A stretch of DNA of 64,000 nucleotides from Paraplanobispora siamensis (lineage in GTDB: Bacteria; Actinomycetota; Actinomycetes; Streptosporangiales; Streptosporangiaceae), in assembly GCF_016863175.1 (NCBI RefSeq), contig NZ_BOOJ01000052.1, positions 1 to 64,000 on the forward strand, given 5' to 3'. Numbering within the stretch: position 1 is the stretch's first letter; each line of letters opens with the position of its first letter. The notes beneath the pieces are model-generated. The model was not told the DNA's origin, searched no databases, and saw only the letters and a program-made list of their open reading frames with translations. Positions 38,387 through 46,048 of this stretch are shown one piece after another. The position numbers and the translations under genes were made by a program.

Positions 38387-39856
38387 GTGAGCACCGAACC
38401 GGCGATGCGCCGCATCGAATACCTGCCGCTGGACGACGTCCCCTTCGCCCTGCGCAACCCTAAAGATCACGAACTGGCGGGGATCCGCGCGGCCATCCAG
38501 CAGTTCGGCTGCACGCTGGCCGGGGCACTGGATGAACGCACCGGCCGCCTGGTCTTCGGGCACGGCCGCCTGAGCGCGCTGCGCCAGCTGCACGCCGACG
38601 GCGCCCGCCTGCCCGACGGCCTCATCCGCGGCGACGACGGCCGCTGGCGGGTGCCGATCCTGCGCGGCTGGTCGTCGGCCTCCGACGCCGACGCCGACGC
38701 CTACATCATCGCCGACAACAAGCTGACCGAACGGGGCGGCTGGGTCGACCACCTGCTGGCCGACGTCCTGGGAGACCTGGCCTCCGACCACCCCGACCTG
38801 CTGGAGCTGACCGGCTTCACCGCCACCGACCTGGCCGACATCATCGCCGATCTAGACCGCCGCGCCGACACCTCTTCGCCCGACTCCGACTTCGACGACG
38901 ACTGGGAGGCGGGCGACCGCGATGAGAGCGGCCCCCCGGTCGCCCTGGCGGAGCGGTTCCTGGTGGCGCCCTTCACCGTCCTGGACGCCCGCACCGGCTG
39001 GTGGCGGCAGCGCAAACGGGCCTGGCTGGAGCTGGGCATCCGCTCAGAGATCGGCCGCACCGCCAAAACCTTCAACACCGAAGGCTCCGGCATCAACGCC
39101 TACGACCAGATGACCTCCATCTTCGACCCGGTGGTGTGTGAGCTGGTCTACCGCTGGTTCTCACCCCCCGGCGCCTCCGTCATCGACCCCTTCGCCGGCG
39201 GGTCCGTGCGCGGCGTCGTGGCCGCCGCCCTGGGCCGCCGCTACCACGGCAACGACCTGTCGGCCGACCAGGTCGACGCCAACCGCGCCCAGGCCAAGGA
39301 GATGGCCGCCCGCGACGTCATCGCCTCCGTCCCGGACTGGAACGTCGGCGACAGCATCGACTGGGTCACGACGTTGGAGCCGGAGTCGGCCGATCTGCTG
39401 TTCACCTGTCCGCCGTACCTGTGGCTGGAGCGCTACAGCGACGACCCGGCCGACCTGTCGACCATGGGGGAGCAGGAGTTCATCGACGCCTACGGTCGCA
39501 TCATCGCCGGGGCCGCCGCGGCGCTGCGGCCCGACCGCTTCGCCGCCATCGTGGTCGGGGACGTGCGCCACCCGCGCACCGGTCGCCTGGTCGACCTGCG
39601 CGGCATCACCATCCGCGCCGCGGAGGCTGCCGGGCTCACCTTGCAGTCCACCGCGTTCATCATGACCGTCATCGGGTCCCTGGCCCGCCGGGTCGGCCCC
39701 CAGTTCGTCAAGTCGCGGCTGCTGGGCCGTACCCACCAGGATCTGCTGATCTTCGTGAAGGGGGATCGCAAGCGGGCGGCGCAGGCCTGCGGGCCGGTCG
39801 ACGTCGGCGCGCTGGAGGCCTTCGCCGACGCCGACGACGGTACCGGCGACGACTAG
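38387..39856 (+). CDS. ParB-like domain plus DNA methyltransferase (N4/N6 type)
   Basis: 489 residues from GTG. Residues about 8-135 are ParB/Spo0J-like (YLPLDDVPFALRNPKDHELAGI, LVFGHGRLSALRQLHADG, YIIADNKLTERGGW), a fusion often seen with phage methyltransferases. The methylase has motif I DPFAGGSVRGVVAAALGRRY and the catalytic TCPPYLWLERY (motif IV, CPPY in place of the usual (D/S/N)PP(Y/F)). AAIVVGDVRHP is a further core strand. It methylates an exocyclic amino group. The ParB part may bring sequence choice. Probable anti-restriction or regulatory role. Confidence 0.85.
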   Translation: MSTEPAMRRIEYLPLDDVPFALRNPKDHELAGIRAAIQQFGCTLAGALDERTGRLVFGHGRLSALRQLHADGARLPDGLIRGDDGRWRVPILRGWSSASDADADAYIIADNKLTERGGWVDHLLADVLGDLASDHPDLLELTGFTATDLADIIADLDRRADTSSPDSDFDDDWEAGDRDESGPPVALAERFLVAPFTVLDARTGWWRQRKRAWLELGIRSEIGRTAKTFNTEGSGINAYDQMTSIFDPVVCELVYRWFSPPGASVIDPFAGGSVRGVVAAALGRRYHGNDLSADQVDANRAQAKEMAARDVIASVPDWNVGDSIDWVTTLEPESADLLFTCPPYLWLERYSDDPADLSTMGEQEFIDAYGRIIAGAAAALRPDRFAAIVVGDVRHPRTGRLVDLRGITIRAAEAAGLTLQSTAFIMTVIGSLARRVGPQFVKSRLLGRTHQDLLIFVKGDRKRAAQACGPVDVGALEAFADADDGTGDD

Positions 39857-39866
39857 CCGGCAACCG

Positions 39867-39908
39867 CGCCCCGGCCCGGACTCTCCCCGTCCGGGCCGGG
39901 GCGTTTTT
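39867..39908 (+). terminator. Strong terminator
   Basis: 15-bp arms (CGCCCCGGCCCGGAC, 39867 and 39889), then TTTTT. Confidence 0.9.
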
Positions 39909-39931
39909 GCACGTCAAACCATGGAATCCCC

Positions 39932-39992
39932 TCGACTCCATCGCTAAGTACCTGTACATTTATGGGTGTGGGCAGGGAGAGCGACCCGGCCC
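39932..39992 (+). promoter_or_regulatory. Class I promoter-operator and stem-loop
   Basis: TCGACT, 17 bp, TACATT; CGCTAAGTACCTGTACATT. GGGC-a-GGG-AGAGCGA-CCC-g-GCCC with one internal mismatch. Serves the lipoprotein gene. Confidence 0.85.
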
Positions 39993-40011
39993 CGGAGACC
40001 AGGAGAGAACC

Positions 40012-40293
40012 ATGAACGTCCGCACCGCCGCCACCGTCACCGTCGCCCTGGCCCTGACCGCCAGCCTGACCGCCTGCGGCCCGCGCACCACCCCCAGCAG
40101 CGACAGCGGCGCAACCGTAGCCGCCAAGACCTCCGGCCGCTACTGCACCGGTCTCCAGCCGCTGCGGTGCGACCAGCGCTACTACCTGATCATCGCCGAC
40201 GGCGACGGCGGCCGGACCAAGACGAAGGTCCGCAAGGCCAGCTACGACACCTGCCGGACCGGACAGGCCTACCCGGCCTGCCTGGCCGACTGA
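40012..40293 (+). CDS. Small secreted lipoprotein
   Basis: 93 residues. Signal sequence MNVRTAATVTVALALTASL ends in the lipobox LTAC, so Cys about 23 would be lipidated. The mature part has three Cys-containing segments (YCTGLQPLRCDQRYY, YDTCRTGQAYPACLAD) that could form disulfides. A surface lipoprotein from a phage-like element suggests superinfection exclusion or lysis-inhibition roles, but nothing specific is seen. Confidence 0.7.
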   Translation: MNVRTAATVTVALALTASLTACGPRTTPSSDSGATVAAKTSGRYCTGLQPLRCDQRYYLIIADGDGGRTKTKVRKASYDTCRTGQAYPACLAD

Positions 40294-40331
40294 CCCCGCC
40301 CGACGATCACGCCCCGCCCAGGAAGGCAGAC

Positions 40332-40574
40332 ATGACCACCGACTACCCGCCGGAGCGCAGCAAGGCACAGGCCGCGCTGGACGCCTACCACGCTGACGGC
40401 GGCGACCCTGCGGAGCTGACCGGCCGCTTCGTCGTCGTCGGCCGCTTCGAATACGGCGACGACCAGGGCCCCGTCGTGCTGTATGAGGTCCGGGAGGCCG
40501 ACGACACGGCCTGGCTGGACCCGGAGGGCTACATTGCCGCGATCAGCCTCACGCAATACTTCGAAGACGACTGA
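40332..40574 (+). CDS. Hypothetical acidic small protein
   Basis: 80 residues (MTTDYPPERSKAQAALDAYHADGGD...), with RFVVVGRFEYGDDQGPVVLYEVREADD forming strands. Follows CCCAGGAAGGCAGAC. Co-transcribed with the lipoprotein. Confidence 0.6.
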   Translation: MTTDYPPERSKAQAALDAYHADGGDPAELTGRFVVVGRFEYGDDQGPVVLYEVREADDTAWLDPEGYIAAISLTQYFEDD

Positions 40575-40598
40575 TCGCCGCAAAATACCCGGAAACCC

Positions 40599-40659
40599 TC
40601 GACACGTTCGCTAAGTACCTGTACATTTGGAGGTGTTCGGCGGGGAGAGCGACCCCGCC
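40599..40659 (+). promoter_or_regulatory. Class I promoter-operator and stem-loop
   Basis: TCGACA, 17 bp, TACATT; CGCTAAGTACCTGTACATT. GGCGGGG-AGAGCGA-CCCCGCC (40639-40659). Serves the 40682 gene. Confidence 0.9.
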
Positions 40660-40681
40660 CCACCATCAGGAGGAACACCCC

Positions 40682-41092
40682 ATGGCCACCACCGCCGCCG
40701 CTGCCGCGTCGATCACCATCAGCAACGTCGACAAGCCCGGCAGGCAGTGGAGGGAGACCCACCCGGCCACCCTGAGCCCCATCGACCCCGGCCACGGCCT
40801 GCCGACGGTCTACCTGGTCACCGTGCCGGAGATCACCGCCCGCTTCTACGGCTGCCGCCGCATGGCCGACCGCGTCATCGGCGGCATCACCCGCGTCCGC
40901 AACGGCTGGGCCGTGGTCGCCTACCGCGACCGGGAGGGCTTCCTGTTCCGCGGCGGCGTCGGCTACTACCTGCCCATCGACGCCACCAGCCGCGCCCAGG
41001 CCGTGCGGATGCTGCTGACCTACTGGCACACCGACTTCCACCCCGACCGCCGGGTGGAGCAGATCACCGACCGGGACTGGCGCCGCCTGTAG
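40682..41092 (+). CDS. Hypothetical protein
   Basis: 136 residues. A poly-Ala start, then TVYLVTVPEITARFYGCRRMADRVIGGITRVRNGWAVVAYRDREGFLF (strands) and RAQAVRMLLTYWHTDFHPDRRVEQI (helix). No known family. First gene of a two-gene class I unit. Confidence 0.6.
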   Translation: MATTAAAAASITISNVDKPGRQWRETHPATLSPIDPGHGLPTVYLVTVPEITARFYGCRRMADRVIGGITRVRNGWAVVAYRDREGFLFRGGVGYYLPIDATSRAQAVRMLLTYWHTDFHPDRRVEQITDRDWRRL

Positions 41093-41174
41093 TCCCCGCG
41101 CCCGGCCCCCGCCCCGGGGGCCGGGCTCCGCCTTCCACCGGCCCAGGCCGGCCTTCCAGTCAAGGAGATGGGGA

Positions 41175-41405
41175 ATGACTCCCAGGACCACTCAGCAGTC
41201 CGCGCAGGCAAGCGCTGCGATCGACTTCACGCCCGGCGATAGCGTGCACCACATCGAGTTGAGCGACATCTGGGGCACGGTTCAGGCCATCAACGCCGAC
41301 ACGGACGAGGTCTTCGTCCTGTGGGACATGCGCGGGCACGGGGACTACCGCCCGCGTGACCCGCGGTGGGCGCCTGCCGCGAAGCTCAGCTCTTCCTGGC
41401 TCTGA
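41175..41405 (+). CDS. Small beta-barrel-like protein
   Basis: 76 residues. FTPGDSVHHIELSDIWGTVQAINADTDEVFVLWDMRGHGDYRP resembles KOW/SH3-like barrels. The 33968 protein carries a related segment. Starts after CAAGGAGATGGGGA and is followed by a strong terminator. Confidence 0.6.
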   Translation: MTPRTTQQSAQASAAIDFTPGDSVHHIELSDIWGTVQAINADTDEVFVLWDMRGHGDYRPRDPRWAPAAKLSSSWL

Positions 41406-41419
41406 TCCTGCCCCCGGCC

Positions 41420-41445
41420 GGCCCGGCCCGCCTTAGGGCCGGGCC
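41420..41445 (+). terminator. Terminator
   Basis: 10-bp arms GGCCCGGCCC (41420) and GGGCCGGGCC (41436), loop GCCTTA. Confidence 0.75.
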
Positions 41446-41467
41446 GATCGCGTTTCCCCTGTTCAGC

Positions 41468-41523
41468 TCGACATATCTGCTAAGTACCTGTACATTGGAG
41501 GGTGTTGGGAGAGCGACCCGAAC
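41468..41523 (+). promoter_or_regulatory. Class I promoter-operator and stem-loop
   Basis: TCGACA, 17 bp, TACATT; TGCTAAGTACCTGTACATT. GTT-GGG-AGAGCGA-CCC-(g)-AAC (41504-41523). Serves the 41534 gene. Confidence 0.85.
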
Positions 41524-41533
41524 AGGAGAGATC

Positions 41534-41803
41534 ATGAACGCCAGCACCGCCAGGCAGCAGATGACCGACCTCACCAAGGCCCAGCGCACCCCGCTGCTGT
41601 GCCAGGCCCTGATCGCCCTGGACGCCGACGGCGAGCGCAGCGCGGAGAAGAGCATCGTCCGCGCCGCGATCATCGACGTGCTGTGCGAGCGGCACCCGGA
41701 GGTCGACGCCGCGTTCGAGGCTTGGGCGGAGCAGGAGACCAACACCGAAACCGCCGTGCAGGCCATCACCGGCGCCGCCCTGGCCGCCCACCGCAGCCGC
41801 TGA
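41534..41803 (+). CDS. Hypothetical helical protein
   Basis: 89 residues (MNASTARQQMTDLTKAQRTPLLCQAL...), all helical and acidic at the end (HPEVDAAFEAWAEQETNTETAVQ). The downstream gene has the stem-loop without a promoter, so the two are probably one transcript. Confidence 0.6.
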   Translation: MNASTARQQMTDLTKAQRTPLLCQALIALDADGERSAEKSIVRAAIIDVLCERHPEVDAAFEAWAEQETNTETAVQAITGAALAAHRSR

Positions 41804-41815
41804 CACCACCAGACC

Positions 41816-41850
41816 CCTGGGGGCCGGTGAGAGCGACACCGGCCCCCAGG
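41816..41850 (+). promoter_or_regulatory. Promoterless AGAGCGA stem-loop with 14-bp perfect stem
   Basis: CCTGGGGGCCGGTG (41816-41829), loop AGAGCGA (41830-41836), perfect complement at 41837-41850. No operator or -10. The strongest copy, lying 20 bp before ATG 41871. Confidence 0.95.
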
Positions 41851-41870
41851 CCCACCCAGGAGAGACGACC

Positions 41871-42254
41871 ATGGCCCGCTTTGCCACCACCGATCACGTC
41901 CGCGCCCACCTGGCCCTGGGAGGCGACTACGGCGACTTCACCGCCGTACGGGCCAGCGCCCGCCAGGAGATGATCCTGACCGGCGACGGCACCCTGATCC
42001 TGACCCACGCGACCCTGCACAACGGCAACCAGGGCTGGACCGTCAGGCACGCCGGCACCGGCATCGACCTCACCACCGGGGAGCCGTTCACGACCACCGA
42101 CGCCGCCCAGCAGTACGCCGCCCTGATCATGCAGCTGCCCGGCTTCGACACCAGCGGCGACCTGACCGCACAGATGCGCGCCTACCCCGGAGGCTGGTGG
42201 AACGCTGCCGCCGCCGCCCGCCGCACCGTCGGGGTGACCGGGGACGCCCGATGA
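41871..42254 (+). CDS. Hypothetical protein
   Basis: 127 residues. RQEMILTGDGTLILTHATLHNGNQGWTVRHAGTGIDLTTGEPFTTTDAAQQYAALI has a small alpha/beta pattern. No known family. Its stop overlaps the next ATG. Confidence 0.6.
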   Translation: MARFATTDHVRAHLALGGDYGDFTAVRASARQEMILTGDGTLILTHATLHNGNQGWTVRHAGTGIDLTTGEPFTTTDAAQQYAALIMQLPGFDTSGDLTAQMRAYPGGWWNAAAAARRTVGVTGDAR

Positions 42255-42427
42255 TCCGCGACCTGTTCAGCGACGACGAACTGGAATGCCTGGCCAAGAC
42301 CGCGGGGGAGTTCATCATGGGCTACGACCCGCAAGAGCACATGTCCGCCAGGCAGCGGGAGCTGGCGCAGCGCGCCTACCGCCTGCTCATCGACCCCGGC
42401 CCCGCCGGTACCCTGACGGCGAACTGA
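42251..42427 (+). CDS. Small acidic helical protein
   Basis: 58 residues from the overlapping ATG (MIRDLFSDDELECLAKTAGEFIMGYDPQ), predicted helical. Followed by a strong terminator. Confidence 0.6.
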   Translation: MIRDLFSDDELECLAKTAGEFIMGYDPQEHMSARQRELAQRAYRLLIDPGPAGTLTAN

Positions 42428-42444
42428 CCCCCGCCCCACACGAA

Positions 42445-42470
42445 ACGGCCCAGGCGTGCGCCTGGGCCGT
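42445..42470 (+). terminator. Strong terminator
   Basis: Perfect 12-bp arms (ACGGCCCAGGCG, 42445 and 42459) with a TG loop. Confidence 0.85.
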
Positions 42471-42485
42471 CTTCCGTTTCTCCTA

Positions 42486-42540
42486 TCGACACTATCGCTA
42501 AGTACCTGTACATTAAAAGTGTGGACGGGAGAGCGACCCG
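42486..42540 (+). promoter_or_regulatory. Class I promoter-operator and stem-loop
   Basis: TCGACA, 17 bp, TACATT; CGCTAAGTACCTGTACATT. CGGG-AGAGCGA-CCCG (42526-42540). Serves the 42567 gene. Confidence 0.9.
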
Positions 42541-42566
42541 CCCCCAGAAAGCAGAAGGGACACGCC

Positions 42567-42992
42567 ATGACCGGCACCACCGAAGGCCAGATGCTCACCG
42601 CCACCGTCGCGACGGCCGAGACAATGACCGCCCGTGAGATCGCCACGGCCATCGGTGTCGGAACCCGGACCCGCGACTACGTCATGCGGGACCGCGAGGG
42701 CTACACGATCCTGGGCCAGTACGACACGCCCCGATACGCCCGGGTGCTCCACTCCCTGGGCCGCTCGGATTGCAGCGACGTCACCTTCCGGATCCGCATC
42801 GTGGCCATCGCCCTGCACAAGTCCATCAGCACAGGCCGCATGCACGCTGTCTCATCCACCCGCATCCAGGCATACACGCCCTACCAGCTCTGCAAGATCG
42901 TCGCCCGCATCGCGAGCGAGTACCCCCATGACCTGGTCACGATCGGCGACGTCTGCGACGGCTGGCTGAAGGAGAACCACGCCCGGCTCTGA
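42567..42992 (+). CDS. Hypothetical protein, possible helix-turn-helix
   Basis: 141 residues. AETMTAREIATAIGVGTRTRDYVMRDREG reads as a helix-turn-helix with a wing. The rest (FRIRIVAIALHKSISTGRMH, YPHDLVTIGDVCDGWLKENH) is unknown. A candidate DNA-binding regulator. Confidence 0.6.
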   Translation: MTGTTEGQMLTATVATAETMTAREIATAIGVGTRTRDYVMRDREGYTILGQYDTPRYARVLHSLGRSDCSDVTFRIRIVAIALHKSISTGRMHAVSSTRIQAYTPYQLCKIVARIASEYPHDLVTIGDVCDGWLKENHARL

Positions 42993-43041
42993 GATCTCTT
43001 GGGGTCTGATGAGCCCGTCTGGACCAACACCTGAATCCGCC

Positions 43042-43069
43042 GGGGCCCGGCCACCTGGATGCGGGCCCC
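43042..43069 (+). terminator. Hairpin before the 43129 gene
   Basis: GGGGCCCG (43042) pairs with CGGGCCCC (43062). It separates the 42567 gene from a promoterless stem-loop. Confidence 0.5.
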
Positions 43070-43086
43070 ACCCCCCGACCGCGCCA

Positions 43087-43109
43087 GGGGCGGGAGAGCG
43101 ACCCGCCCC
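43087..43109 (+). promoter_or_regulatory. Promoterless AGAGCGA stem-loop
   Basis: GGGGCGGG-AGAGCGA-CCCGCCCC, 8-bp stem, 20 bp before ATG 43129. No class I operator upstream. Confidence 0.9.
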
Positions 43110-43128
43110 CAGGAGGGACCCACCCGTC

Positions 43129-43557
43129 ATGACCACCACCACGCACTCCATCCCAGAGATCGTCAACGGCCTGCGCCTGTACTCCGACGACGGCGGCGAC
43201 TTCCAGCCCGCCATCGTCACCTACCTGCGCGACCGCCCCCATGACCTGCGCATCACCCTGCTGGACACCCACCTCCAGGCCCGGGGGTGCGTGTACATCG
43301 CCCGCGACCTGGTGTGCGCCGTCCTGGCCGGCGGCACCGCGCTGGTCGGCTGCGACCAGGTCCAGATCGGCCCCAGTGGCCAGGCCGGCCGCGTGCTGCT
43401 TCGCGTGCGCGACGGTGACGGGCGCTGGATGGACTTTCACGCCGACCGCTGCCAGCTCCAGGCCATCGTCGACGCGACGCTGGAGCTGGTGCCCTCCGGA
43501 AACGAACACGTCGACATCGACGGCGCCCTGGCGGCGCTGCTCACCCGCGGCGCCTGA
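43129..43557 (+). CDS. Hypothetical protein
   Basis: 142 residues. PAIVTYLRDRPHDLRITLLDTHLQARGCVYIARDLVCAVLAGG and GRVLLRVRDGDGRWMDFHADRCQLQAI are alternating strands and helices. The terminal NEHVDIDGALAALL is helical. No family recognised. Confidence 0.6.
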   Translation: MTTTTHSIPEIVNGLRLYSDDGGDFQPAIVTYLRDRPHDLRITLLDTHLQARGCVYIARDLVCAVLAGGTALVGCDQVQIGPSGQAGRVLLRVRDGDGRWMDFHADRCQLQAIVDATLELVPSGNEHVDIDGALAALLTRGA

Positions 43558-43596
43558 GCGCCGCGGTACCACCCACCCCCTACCTGGGAGGTTTCC

Positions 43597-43728
43597 ATGC
43601 TTGGGTTCCGCCGCTTCGCCATCACAGTGATCATCGTGGTTCTGCTGTGGGACCTGGTCCGCGGCAACATGGTCGGAGTCGGGATGTGCATCGTCGGCCT
43701 GGTGGTCACGGCTGCCGTACTCAGGTGA
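43597..43728 (+). CDS. 43-residue membrane protein
   Basis: ATG 43597 follows TGGGAGGTTTCC. One or two membrane segments (FAITVIIVVLLWDLV, GVGMCIVGLVVTAAVL). The size and hydrophobicity resemble small phage membrane peptides of the lysis or exclusion kind, but nothing is specific. Confidence 0.6.
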   Translation: MLGFRRFAITVIIVVLLWDLVRGNMVGVGMCIVGLVVTAAVLR

Positions 43729-43745
43729 CCCGACCAGCCTCCACC

Positions 43746-43800
43746 TCGACCCTTTCGCTAAGTACCTGTACATTAGGGGGTGTTGGGAGAGCGACCCACA
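43746..43800 (+). promoter_or_regulatory. Class I promoter-operator and stem-loop
   Basis: TCGACC, 17 bp, TACATT; CGCTAAGTACCTGTACATT. TGT-(t)-GGG-AGAGCGA-CCC-ACA with a one-base bulge. Serves the 43815 gene. Confidence 0.85.
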
Positions 43801-43814
43801 GACAGGAGATGACC

Positions 43815-44084
43815 ATGAGCGGCATCCAGCCCGGCGAGACCGTCAAGACCATCACGCAGTTGACCGACGGCGACACCATCACCGCGCTGATCGGCGCCGG
43901 CGGCAACCGCATCGCCGTCTGCCAGGGCGCCTTCGTCGCCACCACGCCCGGCCGCCCCGGTCGCCGCGATGAGTTCGGCCGCCTGCACCGCGGCCAGCCC
44001 CGCACCCTGGTGGTGCGCAACCGCGGCCGGGAGCACCACATCGCGGCAGGGGAGGACTGGAAGTTCTTCGTCACCTCCGCCTGA
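43815..44084 (+). CDS. Hypothetical protein
   Basis: 89 residues. Strand-rich (ETVKTITQLTDGDTITALIGAGGNRIAVCQGAFVATT) with a basic middle (GRPGRRDEFGRLHRGQPR). Single-gene class I unit with its own terminator. Confidence 0.6.
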   Translation: MSGIQPGETVKTITQLTDGDTITALIGAGGNRIAVCQGAFVATTPGRPGRRDEFGRLHRGQPRTLVVRNRGREHHIAAGEDWKFFVTSA

Positions 44085-44097
44085 CACTGCACCCCCG

Positions 44098-44125
44098 ACG
44101 GCCCGGACCAGCTGGTTCGGGCCGT
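44098..44125 (+). terminator. Terminator
   Basis: 12-bp hairpin ACGGCCCG...CGGGCCGT with inner ACC/GGT and AGCT tip. Confidence 0.8.
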
Positions 44126-44134
44126 TCGCATTCC

Positions 44135-44189
44135 TCGACACAGTCGCTAAGTACCTGTACATTTGAGTGTGTTGGGAGAGCGACCCACA
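44135..44189 (+). promoter_or_regulatory. Class I promoter-operator and stem-loop
   Basis: TCGACA, 17 bp, TACATT; CGCTAAGTACCTGTACATT. TGT-(t)-GGG-AGAGCGA-CCC-ACA, identical to the 43746 copy. Serves the 44204 gene. Confidence 0.85.
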
Positions 44190-44203
44190 GACAGGAGAAA
44201 TCA

Positions 44204-44527
44204 ATGATCATCTGCGGCCACTGCCAGGACCGCCACGCCACCGTCACCGCCGTCCGCGCCTGCTCCCAGGGCATCCAGGTCACCCCCTGCCACTGGCTGG
44301 TCGACTGCGGCTACGACGAAGACGGCGGGATGATCGCCACGGCCTGCGGCGCCGACTCCTACACCACCGACTACGGCTGGCGCTGCACCGCCGGACACTC
44401 CCACGTCTCCGCTGAGGTCCGCGCCGCCGAAGGCTGGGACTACGTCACCGAAGATGAAGCTGCGGGCTACCTGAAGAACACCGGCCGCACCCCCGTCCTG
44501 ATGAACGGCCACACCTGGACCCCCTGA
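44204..44527 (+). CDS. Zinc-binding small protein
   Basis: 107 residues. MIICGHCQDRHATVTAVRAC opens with CGHC-x(n)-C. Further Cys/His pairs (PCHWLVDCG, ACGADS, RCTAGHSHV) suggest one or two zinc sites. The terminal DYVTEDEAAGYLKNTGRTPVL is helical. Unknown function. Confidence 0.6.
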   Translation: MIICGHCQDRHATVTAVRACSQGIQVTPCHWLVDCGYDEDGGMIATACGADSYTTDYGWRCTAGHSHVSAEVRAAEGWDYVTEDEAAGYLKNTGRTPVLMNGHTWTP

Positions 44528-44538
44528 CCCCCGACGGC

Positions 44539-44562
44539 GGCCCGGACCGGATGGTCCGGGCC
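44539..44562 (+). terminator. Terminator
   Basis: 10-bp arms GGCCCGGACC (44539) and GGTCCGGGCC (44553), loop GGAT. Confidence 0.8.
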
Positions 44563-44577
44563 ACCCCACCCCCACCT

Positions 44578-44595
44578 GCTAAGTACCCGAACAAT
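44578..44595 (+). promoter_or_regulatory. Degenerate class I operator without stem-loop
   Basis: GCTAAGTACCCGAACAAT: the second half reads GAACA instead of GTACA. No AGAGCGA hairpin in the 20-nt leader. A natural contrast to the full module. Serves the PAPS-reductase-like gene. Confidence 0.6.
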
Positions 44596-44615
44596 CGATC
44601 GGTCAGGAGACCCAG

Positions 44616-45614
44616 ATGCTGCCCCGCCGTACCACCATCACCCTCACCGCCACCGGCCCGGCCCTGCCCCTGCGCCCGGCCACCCACCGCTACGACAACG
44701 GCATCCGCCGCTTGGTCGCCGCCACCGTCCCCGCCAGCGACCAGCACTGGCCGAACCTGCACTACTACGACGCCTGGGTGCTCAACACCAGCGGCGGCAA
44801 GGACTCCGGCGCCGCCGCCCACCACTTCATCCAGATCGCCACCGCCGCCGGCGTCCTGGGCCGCGGCATCTTCCTTCACAACGACCTGGGCGCGATCGAA
44901 TGGCCCGGCACCGCCGCCCTGGACGCCCAGCATGCCGACCACTACCAGGCGATGTTCGGCGCCACCCTGGTGGAGCTGTACGGCGACCGCCCCGGCGCCG
45001 CCGACCTGGCCCGCCAGCACGCCGACCGCTACGGCATCCCCTTCGTCGTCCGCTCCCGCCTCCAGGGCGACCTGCTGGCCCAGATTGAGCAGTACGGCAA
45101 GTTTCCCGACGCCGCCAACCGGCACTGCACTTCAGAGCAGAAGCGGGCGCCCAAGCACCGGCTGTTCACCGAACTGGTCAAGGACGCCAGCCTGGGCCGC
45201 AAAATGCGGATCCTGGACATCAACGGCGAACGCGCCGATGAGTCCACCGCCCGCGCCCGCAAGCCCGCCTTCGAACACAACCGGGTCGCCTCCAACAAAA
45301 CCAAGCGCGACGTGTGGACCTGGCGCATCATCCACGACTGGTCGATCGACCAGGTGTGGGCCCTGCACCGCGCACAGAACATCCCCTACGCCTGGACCTA
45401 CGACGCCGGCATGTCCCGCTTCTCCTGCTCCACCTGCGTCCTGGGCTCCAAGGCCGACCTGACCCTGGCCGGCCGACTGCGCCCCGACCTGATCGACCGC
45501 ATCGGCCACCTGGAGGACCGCATCGGCCACCTGTTCAAGCACAAGACCTCCATCCGCACCTTCCTGCCGGACGGCTACACCCCCTCCTGCCAGCCAGCCG
45601 CCGCCACGGCCTGA
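44616..45614 (+). CDS. PAPS reductase / DndC-like PP-loop protein
   Basis: 332 residues. LNTSGGKDSGAAAHHF is a PP-loop ATP-pyrophosphatase motif (SGGKDS about 59-64). GRGIFLHNDLGAIEWPG and NRHCTSEQKRAPKHRLFTEL match phosphoadenosine-phosphosulfate-reductase-family folds, and SRFSCSTCVLGSKADL gives a C-terminal C-x2-C. Such phage proteins are related to both sulfate reduction and DndC of DNA phosphorothioation. No dndDE genes are adjacent. It may activate a substrate for nucleic-acid modification. Start ATG 44616 after AGGAGACCCAG. Confidence 0.8.
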   Translation: MLPRRTTITLTATGPALPLRPATHRYDNGIRRLVAATVPASDQHWPNLHYYDAWVLNTSGGKDSGAAAHHFIQIATAAGVLGRGIFLHNDLGAIEWPGTAALDAQHADHYQAMFGATLVELYGDRPGAADLARQHADRYGIPFVVRSRLQGDLLAQIEQYGKFPDAANRHCTSEQKRAPKHRLFTELVKDASLGRKMRILDINGERADESTARARKPAFEHNRVASNKTKRDVWTWRIIHDWSIDQVWALHRAQNIPYAWTYDAGMSRFSCSTCVLGSKADLTLAGRLRPDLIDRIGHLEDRIGHLFKHKTSIRTFLPDGYTPSCQPAAATA

Positions 45615-45632
45615 CCCCCGAAGGACCACCAC

Positions 45633-45989
45633 ATGCCAACCCCGTGCGTGTTCTGCTCCATCGTCGACGGCACCGCCCCCGCCGACGTCCTGCACACCTG
45701 GCCCGACGCCATCGCCATCCGCCCCCTGAACCCGGTCACCCCCGGCCACACCCTCATCATCCCGACCACCCACGTCGCCGACGTCGGCGAAAACCCCGCC
45801 GTCTCCGCCGCCACCATGGCCCACGCCGCCCAGCTGGCGGCCCACCTGGACGCCGCCAACATCATCACCTCCAAAGGCGCCGCAGCCACCCAGACCATCA
45901 CCCACCTCCACCTCCACCTCCTCCCCCGCCACCCCGACGACGGCCTCCCCCTGCCCTGGACACCCCAGCAGCAGCAGCACAACCCCTGA
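45633..45989 (+). CDS. HIT-family nucleotide-binding protein
   Basis: 118 residues. CVFCSIVDGTAPADVLHTWPDAIAIRPLNPVTPGHTLIIP is the Hint-like start, and THLHLHLLPR is the histidine triad H-x-H-x-H. HIT proteins hydrolyse nucleoside phosphoramidates or adenylates, so it could clean up adenylated intermediates of the neighbouring PP-loop enzyme. A Gln run (QQQQ) ends it. Confidence 0.85.
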   Translation: MPTPCVFCSIVDGTAPADVLHTWPDAIAIRPLNPVTPGHTLIIPTTHVADVGENPAVSAATMAHAAQLAAHLDAANIITSKGAAATQTITHLHLHLLPRHPDDGLPLPWTPQQQQHNP

Positions 45990-46000
45990 CACCCCCTCAC

Positions 46001-46034
46001 AGATGCCCCGCGACCTAACCGGCCCGGGGCATCT
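46001..46034 (+). terminator. Terminator overlapping the class II promoter
   Basis: AGATGCCCCG (46001) pairs perfectly with CGGGGCATCT (46025). The hairpin encloses the GCGAC element of the next promoter. Confidence 0.75.
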
Positions 46035-46039
46035 ACCGT
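46010..46039 (+). promoter_or_regulatory. Class II promoter for the terminase-small-like gene
   Basis: GCGAC (46010-46014), 19 bp, TACCGT (46034-46039); ATG 46049 is 9 nt later and there is no Shine-Dalgarno. The GGRCG half of the dyad is replaced by the terminator stem. Confidence 0.7.
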
Positions 46040-46048
46040 GTGCCCACC

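Noticed and set aside
38921-39665. Overlapping frames inside the ParB-methyltransferase gene
   Set aside because: Biased composition and no start signals; the frame with methylase motifs is the gene.
44616-45614. Assignment of the PP-loop protein as a dnd phosphorothioation enzyme
   Set aside because: Neither DndD/E-like nor cysteine desulfurase genes are adjacent, so only the broader PAPS-reductase/DndC-like family is claimed.
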